From: Pegea sp. RAD2-039
Lineage: Eukaryota; Chordata; Thaliacea; Salpida; Salpidae
Reading direction: 5' to 3'
Assembly (NCBI GenBank): GCA_034620365.1
Contig: JAQGEQ010000301.1
Coordinates: forward strand, 1-64,000
DNA: 64,000 nucleotides
Of the stretch, positions 1 through 12,316 are shown in pieces. The position numbers were made by a program, and so were the translations under genes. The notes beneath the pieces were generated by a model. That model saw nothing but the letters and a program-made list of their open reading frames with translations. It was not told the DNA's origin and ran no database searches. Position 1 is the stretch's first letter; each line of letters opens with the position of its first letter.

Positions 1-80
1 AACCCTAACCCTAACCCTAACCCTAACACTAACCCTAACCCTAACCCTAACCCTAAACCCTAAACCCTAACCCTAACCCT
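1..80. repeat. Telomere repeat array (CCCTAA)n
   Basis: About thirteen copies of CCCTAA, with two CCCTAAA variants and one CACTAA variant, begin at base 1. This is the C-rich strand of a TTAGGG telomere read inward, the orientation expected at the left end of an assembled chromosome. The array is short, so the assembly has probably trimmed it. Confidence 0.97.
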
Positions 81-275
81 TTTTATATAGTTTGACCCTG
101 TTTAACCCTATACCTAGACCTACACCTATACACTAACCCAAACTCTAAACCCTAACCTTATACCCTAACCCTATACCTATACTTATACCTAGACCTAGAC
201 CTAGACCTAGGCCTACACCTATACCCTAACCCAAACTTTAACCCAAACCCAAACTTTAAACCCTAACCCTGTACT
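81..275. repeat. Degenerate telomere-like subtelomeric repeats
   Basis: Diverged hexamers follow the telomere: ACCTAT, ACCTAG, AACCCAAA and ordinary AACCCT interspersed. The tract looks like decayed telomere sequence or a telomere-associated minisatellite. No coding capacity was seen. Confidence 0.85.
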
Positions 276-640
276 TCGTATCACTTTTCTAGTTTTTACA
301 AAAATGCAAAAATTATATTATCTTATCTAGAAAATAAAATTTTATATTTTATGATAATATTATTTGAACTTTGTTCAGTATTCTTACAAAATGATTACTA
401 TTCTAACTATATTAGAAATATCCGCACGGTGTCGCCACCAAGTATGTAAGGAACAACAAATAGTTTAATGTTAAAAGAAACATTATAATATAAAATATAT
501 TTCGAAATTTAATGTAAAAATCTTTGAATTATTAAGAGTTTTTAATGAAATTTTTGTATTAATTTGAAAATTTTAAATAAATTGTTAAGAAATTATATCG
601 ATAATTTTAACTAATTGTTGATGAATTAATTAGATTAATT
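276..640. other. Subtelomeric AT-rich spacer
   Basis: No gene, array or recognisable element was seen. A GC-richer patch near 421-445 reads GGTGTCGCCACC, which is nearly palindromic. Confidence 0.5.
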
Positions 641-860
641 AGTTACAACTGGTTTCTATGAGTTACAACTGGTTGCTACGGGTGACAACTGGTTACTAAA
701 AGTTACAACTGGTTGCTACGGGTGACAACTGGTTACTAAAAGTTACAACTGGTTGCTACGGGTGACAACTGTTTACTAAAAGTTACTGGTTGCTACGAGT
801 TACTACTGGTTACTACAGGCTACAACTGGTTGCTATGGGTTATAACTGGTTGCTACAAGT
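641..860. repeat. Subtelomeric 20-bp minisatellite
   Basis: About eleven imperfect units of 20 bp, each built around ACAACTGGTTGCTA or ACAACTGGTTACTA. Odd and even units alternate (TACGGGTG versus TAAAAGTT endings), giving a 40-bp higher-order period in the middle. The GGTTGCTA core also dominates minisatellites near 19.2 and 63.1 kb. Confidence 0.9.
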
Positions 861-939
861 TTAATTATTAAATTTGACTCGATAACTTTTAAAGCAGAAA
901 AACATTAAGTTTTAAAACAACAACTTTTATTAAATTTTA

Positions 940-1390
940 TGGAAATACTCATCCTGTGAAAGTATCTTCCCTTCATGACACAATCTGAAGAAGATTTTTG
1001 CAATCTATCATCAACTGTTTTCAATCAACAAACCAAACAACCACTATTTATTTGCACATGGATGGTCTTCTTTTCATACAATTTACCAGCGATGTGATAG
1101 ACACCATCCAAGTCACTTTACCCCCTACAATATTCCACCAACTTTTCCAAGGTTCTCTGTGAACATCTCATAATTTTTGGATCAGAATTTTGATCAACTA
1201 ACTCTTCCAGTTTTAACGGAGAATCTGATGAAAATTAATCCGGCGAACAAACTGTTCTTCCATATCCTGCGGTCTTGGAGATGCAACTTCATCGTCTTCT
1301 GACTGTTCTTATAAGCAGTCGGGAACCTCTTCTTCGTCTCGTACATCTCATGATCAAGAAGAGCTGACTGTTATCACGAATCTTTGACCT
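940..1390 (-). pseudogene. Possible decayed coding fragment
   Basis: This stretch is less AT-rich than its surroundings. On the minus strand it gives short protein-like runs in more than one frame, for example SPRPQDMEEQFVRRIN near 1230-1280 and LEELVDQNSDPKIM near 1170-1215. The two runs lie in different frames with stops between them and no obvious splice sites join them. It could be a decayed host gene copy, as subtelomeres often carry, or real exons of an unrecognised gene. I do not recognise the protein. Confidence 0.25.
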
Positions 1391-4300
1391 TTGAACCTAA
1401 AATGACATAAAATTGCTTACAGCATGGCCTTAAAGATGAGATCTACTCACTGTGAGCATCGAGCAGTTGCATGATATAAATAACCTAAGATAAAACTTAC
1501 AAATAACAACCAATCAGCTTTCACAATCATACAATTACCACTTACATCAATATAATGACACAACTTTCCTCTCTTGTAAATCTAAAAACTAATTTTTCTA
1601 CATTTTTACAAATTAATTGAAAGTTGTTCATCAATAATTCCCAAGCACATCCTTTATAGACATGTCAATTTTGTACATCTTGACAAAGAACTTTTTCACC
1701 TTCATATGGTTCAAATAGAATTTCTCTTAGCAGTCTGTCCAAACTCTTTTGCATTTTATAGAGGATTTAACAACTCTTATTCTTTTTTGGCAGGTAAGTT
1801 TTGATCATCAAATTCTCATTTTCAAAAAGAAATCGGTTTTTTAAAATGAATTTAGGATTGTTTCGAAACAAATATTTGAAACTAACCGTTTAGGTATCTG
1901 GAACTTGACTCATTTTGCTATGTACAGAGCAATCACCCAAATGTAGCTTATTGAATTTATTACAAACTAAAATGTAAAAAACAAATTTGTTTATTTCTAA
2001 TATTAGTAATTTAGAAGATGAAATTTATACAAATAATCGTCTACACCCTCATTCTGATAATTTACTTATCTCACTTAGAATATCTTGATTCAAATATTGG
2101 GAACAAATATTTCATTAAAAAGGAGATTGCATTTTCTTTTTACTTATTTTCACTTCATATTTACTTCTTGCTAATATTTTGAGGTTTCCAATCTTCATCA
2201 GAAGTGAAATTAACTTAGAGTCCTTTCTTTGGAGACAAACCAAGTATTCCTCTCAGTTGGAAGAGAAAGTTCTATCATCAACCATTTTATTTAAACATTT
2301 TTCATTAAACAAAAGTGATTGAAGCAAATTATTATTTACATAGTCAACTAGAAACAACTGAAAAAATAAATTCTGAATTTTTGTCAGTTTCTTATTTAAT
2401 TAAATTTATATTTTTTTGAAACTTTTTACTTAAAACTAAAATAATATTTATCCGTAAAATCTTAATTCAACTTCTACTTAATCACAAAATACTTCTTATT
2501 CATTTTTCTTTCAAACTTGCTTCATTTTTCAAACTCTTTAGGTTTAAATTGTTTTTCAAATACTACCTCTTTTTTAACCATTTTATGGGTTGCGTCGCCT
2601 TTTTCATTTGAATCTTTCAGCGTGTTGTAACTGCTCAAAAGGTTTTGAAATTAATTGAGTAGTTTCTGTAAAGATGTCTGGCTTAATAGAAAATTGATGA
2701 CAAAACCAAATCGATAAAAGTTTTATTCTGAAAAAAAACATTTTTCACTAAATTATCGATCAATGCAAATTTATTTTTCAAGAATTTATTTGTTTCCTAA
2801 ACCTGTTTATAAATGATTAAATCACAAATAATATCAAATTATAAATTGTGATGATGAAGTGATTAATTTTTCATCATCATCTGTATTCACGATTCTTTCT
2901 CGCCATCTTCTGGTTACAAAAAATATATTTAAATAAAAGAACTGAAAAGTTAAACATCAAAAGCTCTCATATGCTGACGTGGCATAAAATCTTTGAAGAT
3001 TCACCGGTTTATGAAATTTAGTTTTTTTTCAAGTTTTTTTAAGTCTCAAGAGATTTGTAAATAATCTATAAATATTTTGCAAGAGACAATTATTATTTCG
3101 TTTAATTACTCATTTCTTAAAAGTTCAACTATCTTAAAGGGTATAAGGTTTAGTTTTAAATAATCAAACCTGAAAAATTTTTCTACCAATAAAAATATTC
3201 AAAGACAAAATTTACTGATACGTTTTGCTGTTAGTATTCTTAAAAATTAATGAATAATTCAGCAAGCATTTAGACGGAAGTGATGTACTGTCTTATTATT
3301 TTATCTGTAAAGTTGCAAAATTTTCATTTACCAAATATGCAAATAACTGTCATTAAGCAACAACTTAAGAATTAGAGAATATTTTGTGGTTACAAACCAA
3401 TTAATAAAATATTTTCTTGATGTTTCATTAAATGAAACTTTTTACTGAATATTTAAATGAAAACATTTTTTAAACAATTAACCAGTAATTTTGTTTTATC
3501 AGAAATTTTTATATAAGTTATAATCTAATTTTGGTTAAGAATATCAAATTTTTCATATACAAGGTTTATATGATTCAAATGTTTCAATTATTTTTTTCAA
3601 AAATCATTTTTATAACAAAATAATAAAAAGTTATTTTGAAAAAGCTTTTGAGTAATAATATCCGATGAGTTATTTAAAGTTAATAAAATGAATATTAGAA
3701 AAATACTTAACTAATTATTACAATCGCTCATCAAGTTCTTAATTGAAATGTCTCTTTTTTAGATGATATCTTTTTAAATCGATTTTAGTAACTTTTTTTG
3801 CATTATGATTAAAATTGATTAAATTTCTTCTCTTTTCGTTTCAGTCAAAATTTAAACTATTTGAAAATTAAACAAAAAAATTAAGTTCCTGTGAAACTTT
3901 TTAAAGTTGTTTTCACCATTTTAGAAGCTTGTGGATTTCAGTTTTTAGAATCAATCAGTTTCTATTTTTAAACTAATTGATAATCGATTCCAAATAAAAA
4001 TTAGAAAGCATTGGATAGACCAAAATAATAATGTAATAATCTTGCTCATAAATAATTTACTTTTAAGGAATTAAATTACTTAAAAGTGGCACTGTACAAA
4101 AACAAGCTTGAACTTTTAATAAATTCGACTACTTTAAACTTATTTTTGTTTTTGCTGCTACATTACAAAGTCTACAAAGGCTATAAAGTCATTTTAATTT
4201 ATAAGAAAGTGGAAAATGTTACTTAATGGAAAATTGCTTTTTTAACATTTTTATTATTTTATGAAATTTTATTTTTATTATGTTTTGTTGTCAACTTAGG

Positions 4301-6280
4301 CAGATCATTTCAGTTTGGAAGTGACTAATGAAGTCATTCTCAATCTTAGATCTGATTAATTTCCTTTTTGGCCAAATTACGTTTTTGCAGATTTATGACT
4401 AATAGTAGTATAATGCAAAATTTTTCAACTAATAAAAACTTTGATTTAAGTTTCTATGTTTATATACAAGTAGAAATTAATAACTTTCTTGGAAAAAATA
4501 ATTAAACTCCTCTAAAAGGCTAAACTTTTTAAGCGTAGCAAATGAATATGCTAATAGTATAGTGACATTTTAACGCGGCTACCACTGCGTAGGAAATGAT
4601 TAAATTTGAATTAAATAAAGACTTCTTCAGTGATTCATTTTTTATTGGAAATTTGACTTTCATGTTTAATAAATTTTTATGAATATTTATCAGTCTCTTC
4701 AGAACAAGCTTATCCATATCTTATCACTATCTTGACAGCTAAATTTGATTTCTTCAACTATTTTAGTGAAACACTCCCAATAAACAATTCTGAGATAAAT
4801 TCCAAGTAACTTTATTTGTGTTCATGCAAATTATTTCCAACTCTTTCTAGACTAACAGAAAGAAGTTAGTTGTAAAAATAAAGCTTGCAGTGTTTTGCAT
4901 CATCATAAACAATTTTTCATAATTATTGGCATTCATCACTTTAGCTCGGCTGCAGTTTGTAGGAATCAAATTAGAAATTTGTTGTTGAGTTTACTTTCCA
5001 ATAAAATAGTAACATTATATTGTTTCAATCTAGAAACGAATTTCTGCTGATTTAGAAATAATAAGTTGTATTAAGGAATAATTTTAGAGTTTCAACTAGA
5101 AGAAGTTTTAAGTGATTAGAACTTTTTAGCAACTAATAAATAAAAAACTATTTTTTTCTTTCTTTTTACTCTTGCAATTTGAAAGGTAATAGGCTGCAGC
5201 AGTCATTCAGGAAATTCATTCTTAAAGGTATTGGCAAAGAGAAACCATGATGATGAGTAAAACAACCAGCAGCATTTTTCAGTTGGTTTCAATATTGCTT
5301 AGAACAGAAATTTTTATTTAATATTTGAAATAGTTTCTCCTTTAAAGCTACAGAAAGAAATTTGAATGATAAGAACGTGTAGCAGTATCTCCATTCATAA
5401 CATTTCTTATTTAATTTGTTTTTATTTATAATCTTAAAGACATTTAATATGTCACAGGAAATTAACCTAACGTCATAAGTGAATAAAAAACTTAATGCCA
5501 GAAAAATTTTTTCGTGTTTATGTAATATTTTAAAGTTCTACATTATAAGGAAGCAAACGCCAACATTTACTACTTGTATTGGAAATAGTTTTCTGATTAA
5601 AATTTTCGTTAAGTGTTGGACTTAATTACCTCAAATCAGATTGAGAACTGTTTATCTATTTCACTTTTTGTGTTTAGTATTAGATTAAAATCTTATAGAA
5701 AATCTGAAGCTTTAAACTGAGATAGATTGATTGATTTATTTTGACCTAAGTTTAACCTTCAGTTCATAAATTAATGATTCAATCAAAAGCATAAGCTTTC
5801 AGTAAGATTCAATCGTTGGCGACGTTTCAAATCAAATTTTGATTAAATTAAAATCATGAAAACCTGTTTTAAAGTTCTTTATTACGTTTCAAAATTTGTT
5901 TCAAAGTTTGTTTCATTCAAAATATTTCGATGAAACTTGAAAAATAAGACTCATTTATTGTTGAAAGCATTAATTTGTGTTTTTGTGGCTTCTCAATATC
6001 ATGTTTTAATGTTTCTAAATAAAATTTTTATCTTATAAACTTTTCTTCAATATTTGTTGCAAAAACTTTAAAAAAATAATTTAAATAAAGAGAAGATTTG
6101 AAATGATTAATTGGTTATTGCTGAATGTTAATTAAACTTATAGTACCATTATAGCAGAAATAAACATTATTGTAGATTTTACTTGTACTTGCTAATCGTG
6201 TTTTAACTTAAGTTGGAAACTTAAGCATACCATTTTTAATAGTTGAAATAATTTTGTTACTTTACAGATACTAAACAGAA
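1391..6280. other. AT-rich intergenic DNA
   Basis: No convincing gene or RNA was seen on either strand in this 4.9 kb. The only motif of note is a CTCF-like match on the minus strand at 2899-2913. Confidence 0.5.
2899..2913 (-). promoter_or_regulatory. CTCF-like motif (weaker)
   Basis: On the minus strand CCAGAAGATGGCGAG keeps the AGATGGCG core. The final position differs from consensus, so it is less certain than the two right-hand sites. Confidence 0.3.
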
Positions 6281-8719
6281 ATGTTTAAGTTGCTTATTTT
6301 TGTGTGTTTGAATTTTTATTTTATTTGTGTTTGCTGCGAAAAAATTCATCCTGAAAAACTTCGCCAGTATGGTTGGTATATTTCAGTTGAAAGTATTTTT
6401 ATAAAATCGAAGAAATCCCGAAAAAGTGAAATAATTTTCTCAAAGTTTCTAAACTTCTAAAGAATTTCACGCAATTTGTAAAAACATGAAGAAATAGTTA
6501 AACGCAAAATTGCTATTTTAATTAACTTTGTGAATTTTTAATGACTATTGATTAGATCTACATGAAATAGAGTTTTTAGCTAAACTTAAAAAAACTCTTT
6601 TAAGGTTTTAAAGAATTATTAATTTTTTGAGTCAAAAGAATGCTTTTGAATATTTAAAGTTAAAAATTTTTCATTCAACAATAGATAAACAGGTTGGAAA
6701 CGGAAGTTATGATTTCAACTTAAAAAATTTTATTTTATTTTTCAGTTCCTCCAGAGTTTTATTTACGTGAAGTCCGACAAACTTTAAAGATGGGAAGCAA
6801 GAACCAACATTTAAGAGTTCCTATCCTAATCTCTGAAATTTATCATAAGAATTTATCATTCATTGTTGTAAAACAAGGTTAGATTACATTTTCAAAATAT
6901 CTTTTCTACTAAAACCTGATAAATTTGGCAATTTCTCACATTTCTGTAAATTTTATTGAAAATCGATTTGTTTTTTTTCGAACACTTGCCTAACAACTGA
7001 ATTTTTGTGAGTTCACTAAAATATTTTCAGGTAAAGAACACAAGCATTTGGAGTACAGCATAAAAAGATTAAGTGGTTTAACAGTAGAACTTTACATACC
7101 AATTAAGGAGGTAAGAAGTGACTTTAAACTATTTTCTGACGTAATTTTCTATCTTTGATATTTTGGGAGACCTTCTTAACTCATAATTTAACTTTTGATG
7201 ACTCAACTTTCCGCTGACTAAATCTTTATCATCGAATTATTGATGATAATTATCGTGAAAGTCGTTGAAGACATCACCGGAAATGACGTCACGAATCTTT
7301 TAAAAACTGTTTTTATTTAAAATAGCAAAATCTTCCATCATATCTTCTTCACTTGTAGGTTAACGACGACTCATATGGACTTTATGACGTCATCATGGAA
7401 CTGCCCAATAAGCGACGAGAATTTTGTTTGTTAATCGCTGAACACGAGAAGAATATGGCCGGAATGATTGCTGGAAGTTTATTCGGAGTCTTTGTCGCCG
7501 CGGCTCTTATCATCTTGATGGTTTGTTACCTCCAACAAAGAACAGCGATCAATTTCCGCCGGATGCACAACGAAGGTTGGTGACGCGAAGTCGCGTTTAC
7601 TTGTTGTGACGTCATCATTACTTGCAGATGACTCAGAATTACAGCTGGATGCAGTAGATACTACATTAAAGTGAGTTGATGAACACAAATGTTGAATTGT
7701 GACGTCATCATGTCGCGTTGTAGTGATGACGTGTTCCTCCCTGATGTGGCTCACACCTCAGGAAGCGCGAGGATGGTTGCCATGGCGACCATAACAGATG
7801 AAGGCTCAGAAGAAGTATCGTTAAAATAAAAGAAGTTATTACGTCATTGATGACTAATTTCGAAAGATCTCTTCTTCTTGTTGTACATTTACATCATCTT
7901 GATGATGACGTCACTACTTTTTGGACGATTTTGTTGCTTTTTTATATTTTTAGTTTTTTAGATGAGATCATCTTGTGATGACGTCATCGCCGCTATTTTG
8001 TTCCTTGTAAAATTAATTAGTTAGTTGTTTACTGATTTTCACAAAAATCAAGATTTTTTCTGATTTTCTTTTGAAACTTTTTTTCACTTTGTCGTTGAGT
8101 TTGCCGAAATCTGTCTGAGGGATCTGATTGGTTAAAAGATGTTCAATTCAATGTAACAATATCTTCTATCAAAATGTTGCTGGTATCTTATTCAACTTTT
8201 ATTTCTCTCGATTCAAGTTATCCAAAAAGAAATTGTCAAAAAGTTGAATAGTTAGAAGGTTCAGTTTTAAAGCTTGTAGCGTCAATTAAGTAAATATTAG
8301 AAATGGAATTTTCTAGCAAATGATTAACATCAGCAAAAAATAATAAACTTCAAAATGACTTGTTCAAAACCAAATTTGTTGTTTCTTTAGGAAGTATTTA
8401 CCAGATTAAGTCATTCAAAATTATAATTTGTTTTTTATTTCAGCAATTTCAGATATTTTTTGTATCAAAAGTGAATTGATCAGTTTATTGAGAGAATCAA
8501 AGAAACGAAGATTTTTAACTTTTTATAACAAACTAGTTGCTGATTTTTATTAAACAAAAATAAGATTTCAATCAATAATATAAAAAAATTTAAGTTGCTG
8601 TCAACCTTTATGATCAACTGAAACTGGTTGGAAATTATCCAGCAATTCCACAGAAGCCTTCATCGCGAGCGTCTTACTCGGAAGCAATTGATGACGTCAC
8701 TTATAATTATCGTGGATGA
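6281..8719 (+). CDS. Type I membrane protein, Ig-like ectodomain and Tyr-motif tail
   Basis: Seven exons by hand: 6281-6371, 6746-6877, 7031-7110, 7359-7575, 7628-7670, 7766-7814 and 8654-8719, totalling 678 nt or 225 residues. The protein opens with a signal peptide (MFKLLIFVCLNFYFICVCC). An ectodomain of about 120 residues ends in a DDSYGLYDV run that resembles the Ig-V strand F motif, though without its cysteine. One transmembrane helix (GMIAGSLFGVFVAAALIILM) and a short tail follow. The tail ends SYSEAIDDVTYNYRG, with several tyrosines in acidic context, as in receptors that bind SH2 proteins. The first five exons are secure by phase. The last two are tentative, since other acceptors give an earlier stop. 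No family is recognised; an immunoglobulin-superfamily receptor is an inference. A good acceptor (TTTACAG) lies 13 nt before the ATG. Confidence 0.6.
7284..8699. promoter_or_regulatory. Cluster of seven TGACGTCA (CRE-type) palindromes
   Basis: Perfect TGACGTCA occurs at 7284, 7385, 7607, 7700, 7906, 7979 and 8692 (start positions), in introns and exons of the Ig-like gene. This octamer is the classical CREB/ATF site. In DNA this AT-rich the whole 64 kb should hold less than one by chance. Function is inferred from motif only. Confidence 0.4.
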
Positions 8720-9285
8720 AGAAAAAGTGGAATGAAGTGAAAGAAACAAATAGTTCCTCAATAATATTTAAATGACTTCGCAGTCAATGAATCAATAAAT
8801 AAATAATATTTTTTTTATAAATCATAAACTCAATGCCATAAATGAATCAAAAAAAGTTTTTTATAAATTAATTATCTTTTATAAAAGCTTCTTTTGAGCA
8901 ACAAGAGAAAGATTTATTTTTAGGATAAAAAACTTGATCTTTTTGATCGAGGAATTTGTAGAATTTAGTCGATTTCACTTTCTTACAAATCTAAGAGTAT
9001 TTATCGTCAATCTAAAATCAATTTGTGAAAAAAAGTAACTTTTGAAAAACTCAACAAATTATTTTATGAAATTGAAATTTCTGATTTGTAACATGAACAA
9101 CTTGAAATAAAAACCGTGAAATACCAGAAAACAGAATTTTATTTAAGTTATGTTGTTCATCACGTTAATCCTTAATTAATTTTAAAATTTGAGCCATTTT
9201 TTTTTAAGTTTTGTCAGGATTAATTCTATTTAACTTTCAATTTTCTAGCAATTTGTATATTTATAATTGAAAATGATCAAGTGAA
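8720..9285. other. Intergenic DNA upstream of TMEM236
   Basis: AT-rich spacer with several AATAAA-type signals near 8792-8835 that could end the Ig-like gene. A polypyrimidine-AG acceptor (TTTTCTAG) at 9241-9248 lies 37 nt before the TMEM236 start. Confidence 0.5.
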
Positions 9286-12200
9286 ATGTCCATCAATCGG
9301 CGTTTTATCAAGTTGTCGATGTTGGAATTTCTACAATGGTGTGGATTTGCATCTCCTGTTCTTTGTACTGCCACCGAATTTGGTCGTGTGCTTTCTTTGT
9401 ATAATAATGCAAGTTATTGGTTAGTGGTATCGATATCTATAGGCTATGTGGCAGCCAGTACTTTGATAATTTGGTTGCCAATAAAGATTTTATTTCAGTG
9501 GTACAAGAAAGTGGATATTTATAATGATGATTGGTAAGATTTAAAATAAAATTCGAAAGTAAATATTTAAAATCTTTTATTATTGTTGAAAAGTAAATTT
9601 AGTAATTAAGTTAATTTTTATTCATCGCTTTTTCTGAGTTTTCTTTATATCTTTGAAATTTATACAACTCCTAATAGTTTAAAAATTTAGTAATTAATTT
9701 GTTTTTTAACTTTGATTTTAAATCAGAACGATTAGAAAGTGATTGACAACAAAGCTAACCAACAACTTACTAACTTTTAATATGAAAAGGATAAAAATGT
9801 CAAAATGTTTAAAATGTCAAAATGTTTTTTGACATTATTCTAAAGTAGTTTTCCCAGATTTAGATTACTACATTAACACTTAAAAACTTTTTGTAATTAA
9901 GTAATAAATCAAATTCAAACGGAATGTTGACTTTTGGAATAAATATGTAATTGTTGGTTAATCATCAGAACTTCTATTAACTCATTTTCTAAATTGAAAA
10001 TCAAGATAATATTAGAACTCAGTATTCTTTGTGACTTTATAAGATTAATAAACCAAATTTTAATAAAAATAATAATCCAATAAATTTTTAGATTATGTTA
10101 AAATAATTAAATTAGAACATTGTAAAAAATGCTATAAACTTTATTGAGTATAAAGTTGATAATTAAACAGCTTTTTATTTACATATTTCACAAATTGTTT
10201 GTTTTCCTCATTTTTCAAACTAATCAAATTTATTAGTTATAAATTTAGTTATTATTATTTTCATTTAGGTGTCAGTCCACCTTTCTTTACTTTTTACTTT
10301 CCGCTGTTCCTTGTTCAGTTATGATAATGGAAGCTGCTAAGTTTACAAATCATTCAAATTTTCAAGAAGTATCTGTAGAGTTGATAGTGATTATGTTGGC
10401 TCTTGTTGGTGATTCATTTGCTTTCATTTCAATTCATAATTATTAATCGTTTAGTAAACTACTTAGATTTTATTCTATATCTACAAAACCTCAATTATTC
10501 ATCTTAAGATTGATTTATAAAAAGTTAAACTGGTAAAGTTTTGAATCACAATAAGATCAAAATGTTTTTAAAAATTTAAATTAAAAGAATTTTAAATAAA
10601 ATTTAGGAATTACCGAAAAGATGAAAGATTACAAGCTAATGGCATCTCGTTTACAACATGAAGAAGAACAGAACGAAGAAACAGCAAGTAAGTCATGATT
10701 AAAGATTCTAAAAGAGCTTTTGTGAACCAAACCATTGATAGATGGATCAAACAAGGCAAGAATGATAAAAAAGGTCGCTTATCATATATATGAAAGTCAT
10801 AATCCCAGAGTTGCTCCGTTGATGACTACAAAAAAGAAAATTAAAAGTTTCTTGTCGTGGTTTGATTTAAGGTTGGTTAAATATCAGATTTAAATTGGTT
10901 TAATTACTTAGTTTGTTTTCTTATAATTTACTTTATTAAGGTCAGTAACTGAAATACTTTCAAAGCTTTTAAGATTACATCATTGTAGTCTGAAAAATTC
11001 TATTAATATTTTACTAACTCAAATATTTACAAAGCTCATCACAAAAGATGCTTTGATATCTTTGAACAAAAATTTAAAAAACTCAAACTGTTATTCTTAG
11101 AACGGTTTCATTGCTGGAGCACATGCTGTCTATTTATGATATCAGATTAATTTTATCTTTAGCATCAATAACAAATAATAGAGAATGGATTTGTGCAATT
11201 TATTCAATTACATTATTTGGGATGATACCTTTGATATTAACTAGATATTCGAGATATTAGTAAGTTATTAAAGAAAAATTTCCTTAAAAGAAGTTTATTT
11301 ATTACTTTTTGTAATAGTTTGAGCAATTCATAAGATAATAGTGTCTTAAGTGCTTGAAATCTGGCGGTTAATTTATTTTTATATGAATTGAACTTTATTA
11401 TATAAAAACTATTAAAAATTCATATCTTAAAACCTCACATATTTTCAGAACAAAAATAGAATTTCTTAAAAGTCAACATTTGATTTTCTAAATAAAAAAC
11501 GATAAAAACTTTTGAAAATTTTCCATTTGTTTCAAGTCGTGCTTGTGGAGTCCTACTTCTTGATCTTCCATTCTTCTTTCTTCGCCTCGTCTTCATCTGT
11601 GTCTTCAAAGATACCAGCAGTATTCTCTTTCTGCTGAAGAACCTTTTCATTTTGTCTTCTCATCTTCACTTTAATATCATCACTGAGATTTTGACGCCTC
11701 CTGATGATAATATGAGAGCAACAGATGAAGACACACCTCAATCTAATCACTACAACTATAATCAACCCGAACAATCGGCCGCTCACTTTCATAATGAAAC
11801 TTACACCGAAAATCTGGCTGATGAAGATGAAGACTTTGAACGTGAAAGATCTTTTGAAGAAGAAGAACAACAAGAGATGTGGTCTTCAAGGAGTAAAAAA
11901 AGAAAGAAGCTAGAGACTACTATTTACCAAGAACCATACCAAGAAGTAAGTTAATTTTGTGGCTTCAACTTTTATATCGGGGTTATTAAAGGTCATCAAT
12001 ACATCTGAGAGTATCTATATTCCAAGAGTTTCATACAGCAGAACAGATGAAGAAAGGTATATAGTTGGAATTTTTTAGATTTTTGTTCATCAATTTCTAT
12101 CTCAGCATCCAAATAAGTTTCCATTCAGACACAAAAAATGTTGAGTCATTTCCTGATCCTCCACAAACTCTTATCTCAGCTGATCATGAAGAAAATCATG

Positions 12201-12316
12201 GAAATCATACAGAAGCTCTCTCTAACGTCAGCGCTATGAACGAACTCGATCAAGTAGTGAATGATCTGATTTCAGAAGATTCAGTATCTTCTTCTCGTAA
12301 AGATTTTCAACTTTGA
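9286..12316 (+). CDS. TMEM236: TMEM236-like multipass membrane protein
   Basis: Eight exons join in frame: 9286-9533, 10269-10408, 10607-10687, 10742-10871, 11101-11259, 11537-11945, 11992-12056 and 12106-12316, totalling 1443 nt or 480 residues. Landmarks recalled from vertebrate TMEM236 (FAM23) appear in order: an N-terminal helix, YWLVVSISIGYVAASTLIIW with LPIK, ITEKMK after helix three, a loop, the helix-rich LSIYDIR segment, and LLLDLPFFFLRLVFI followed by LKNLFI. Function is unknown for the family. Compared with the roughly 350-residue vertebrate protein, this one carries a longer C-terminal tail rich in Asp/Glu with a KKRKK basic patch. Intron 3 is only 54 nt. The in-frame TAG at 11258-11260 is removed by the donor TTA|GTAAGT, so the gene is not truncated there. 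Confidence 0.8.

Noticed and set aside
11258-11260. TAG as the true end of TMEM236
   Set aside because: The TAG straddles an excellent GTAAGT donor. The next exon joins in phase and restores the conserved C-terminal half.
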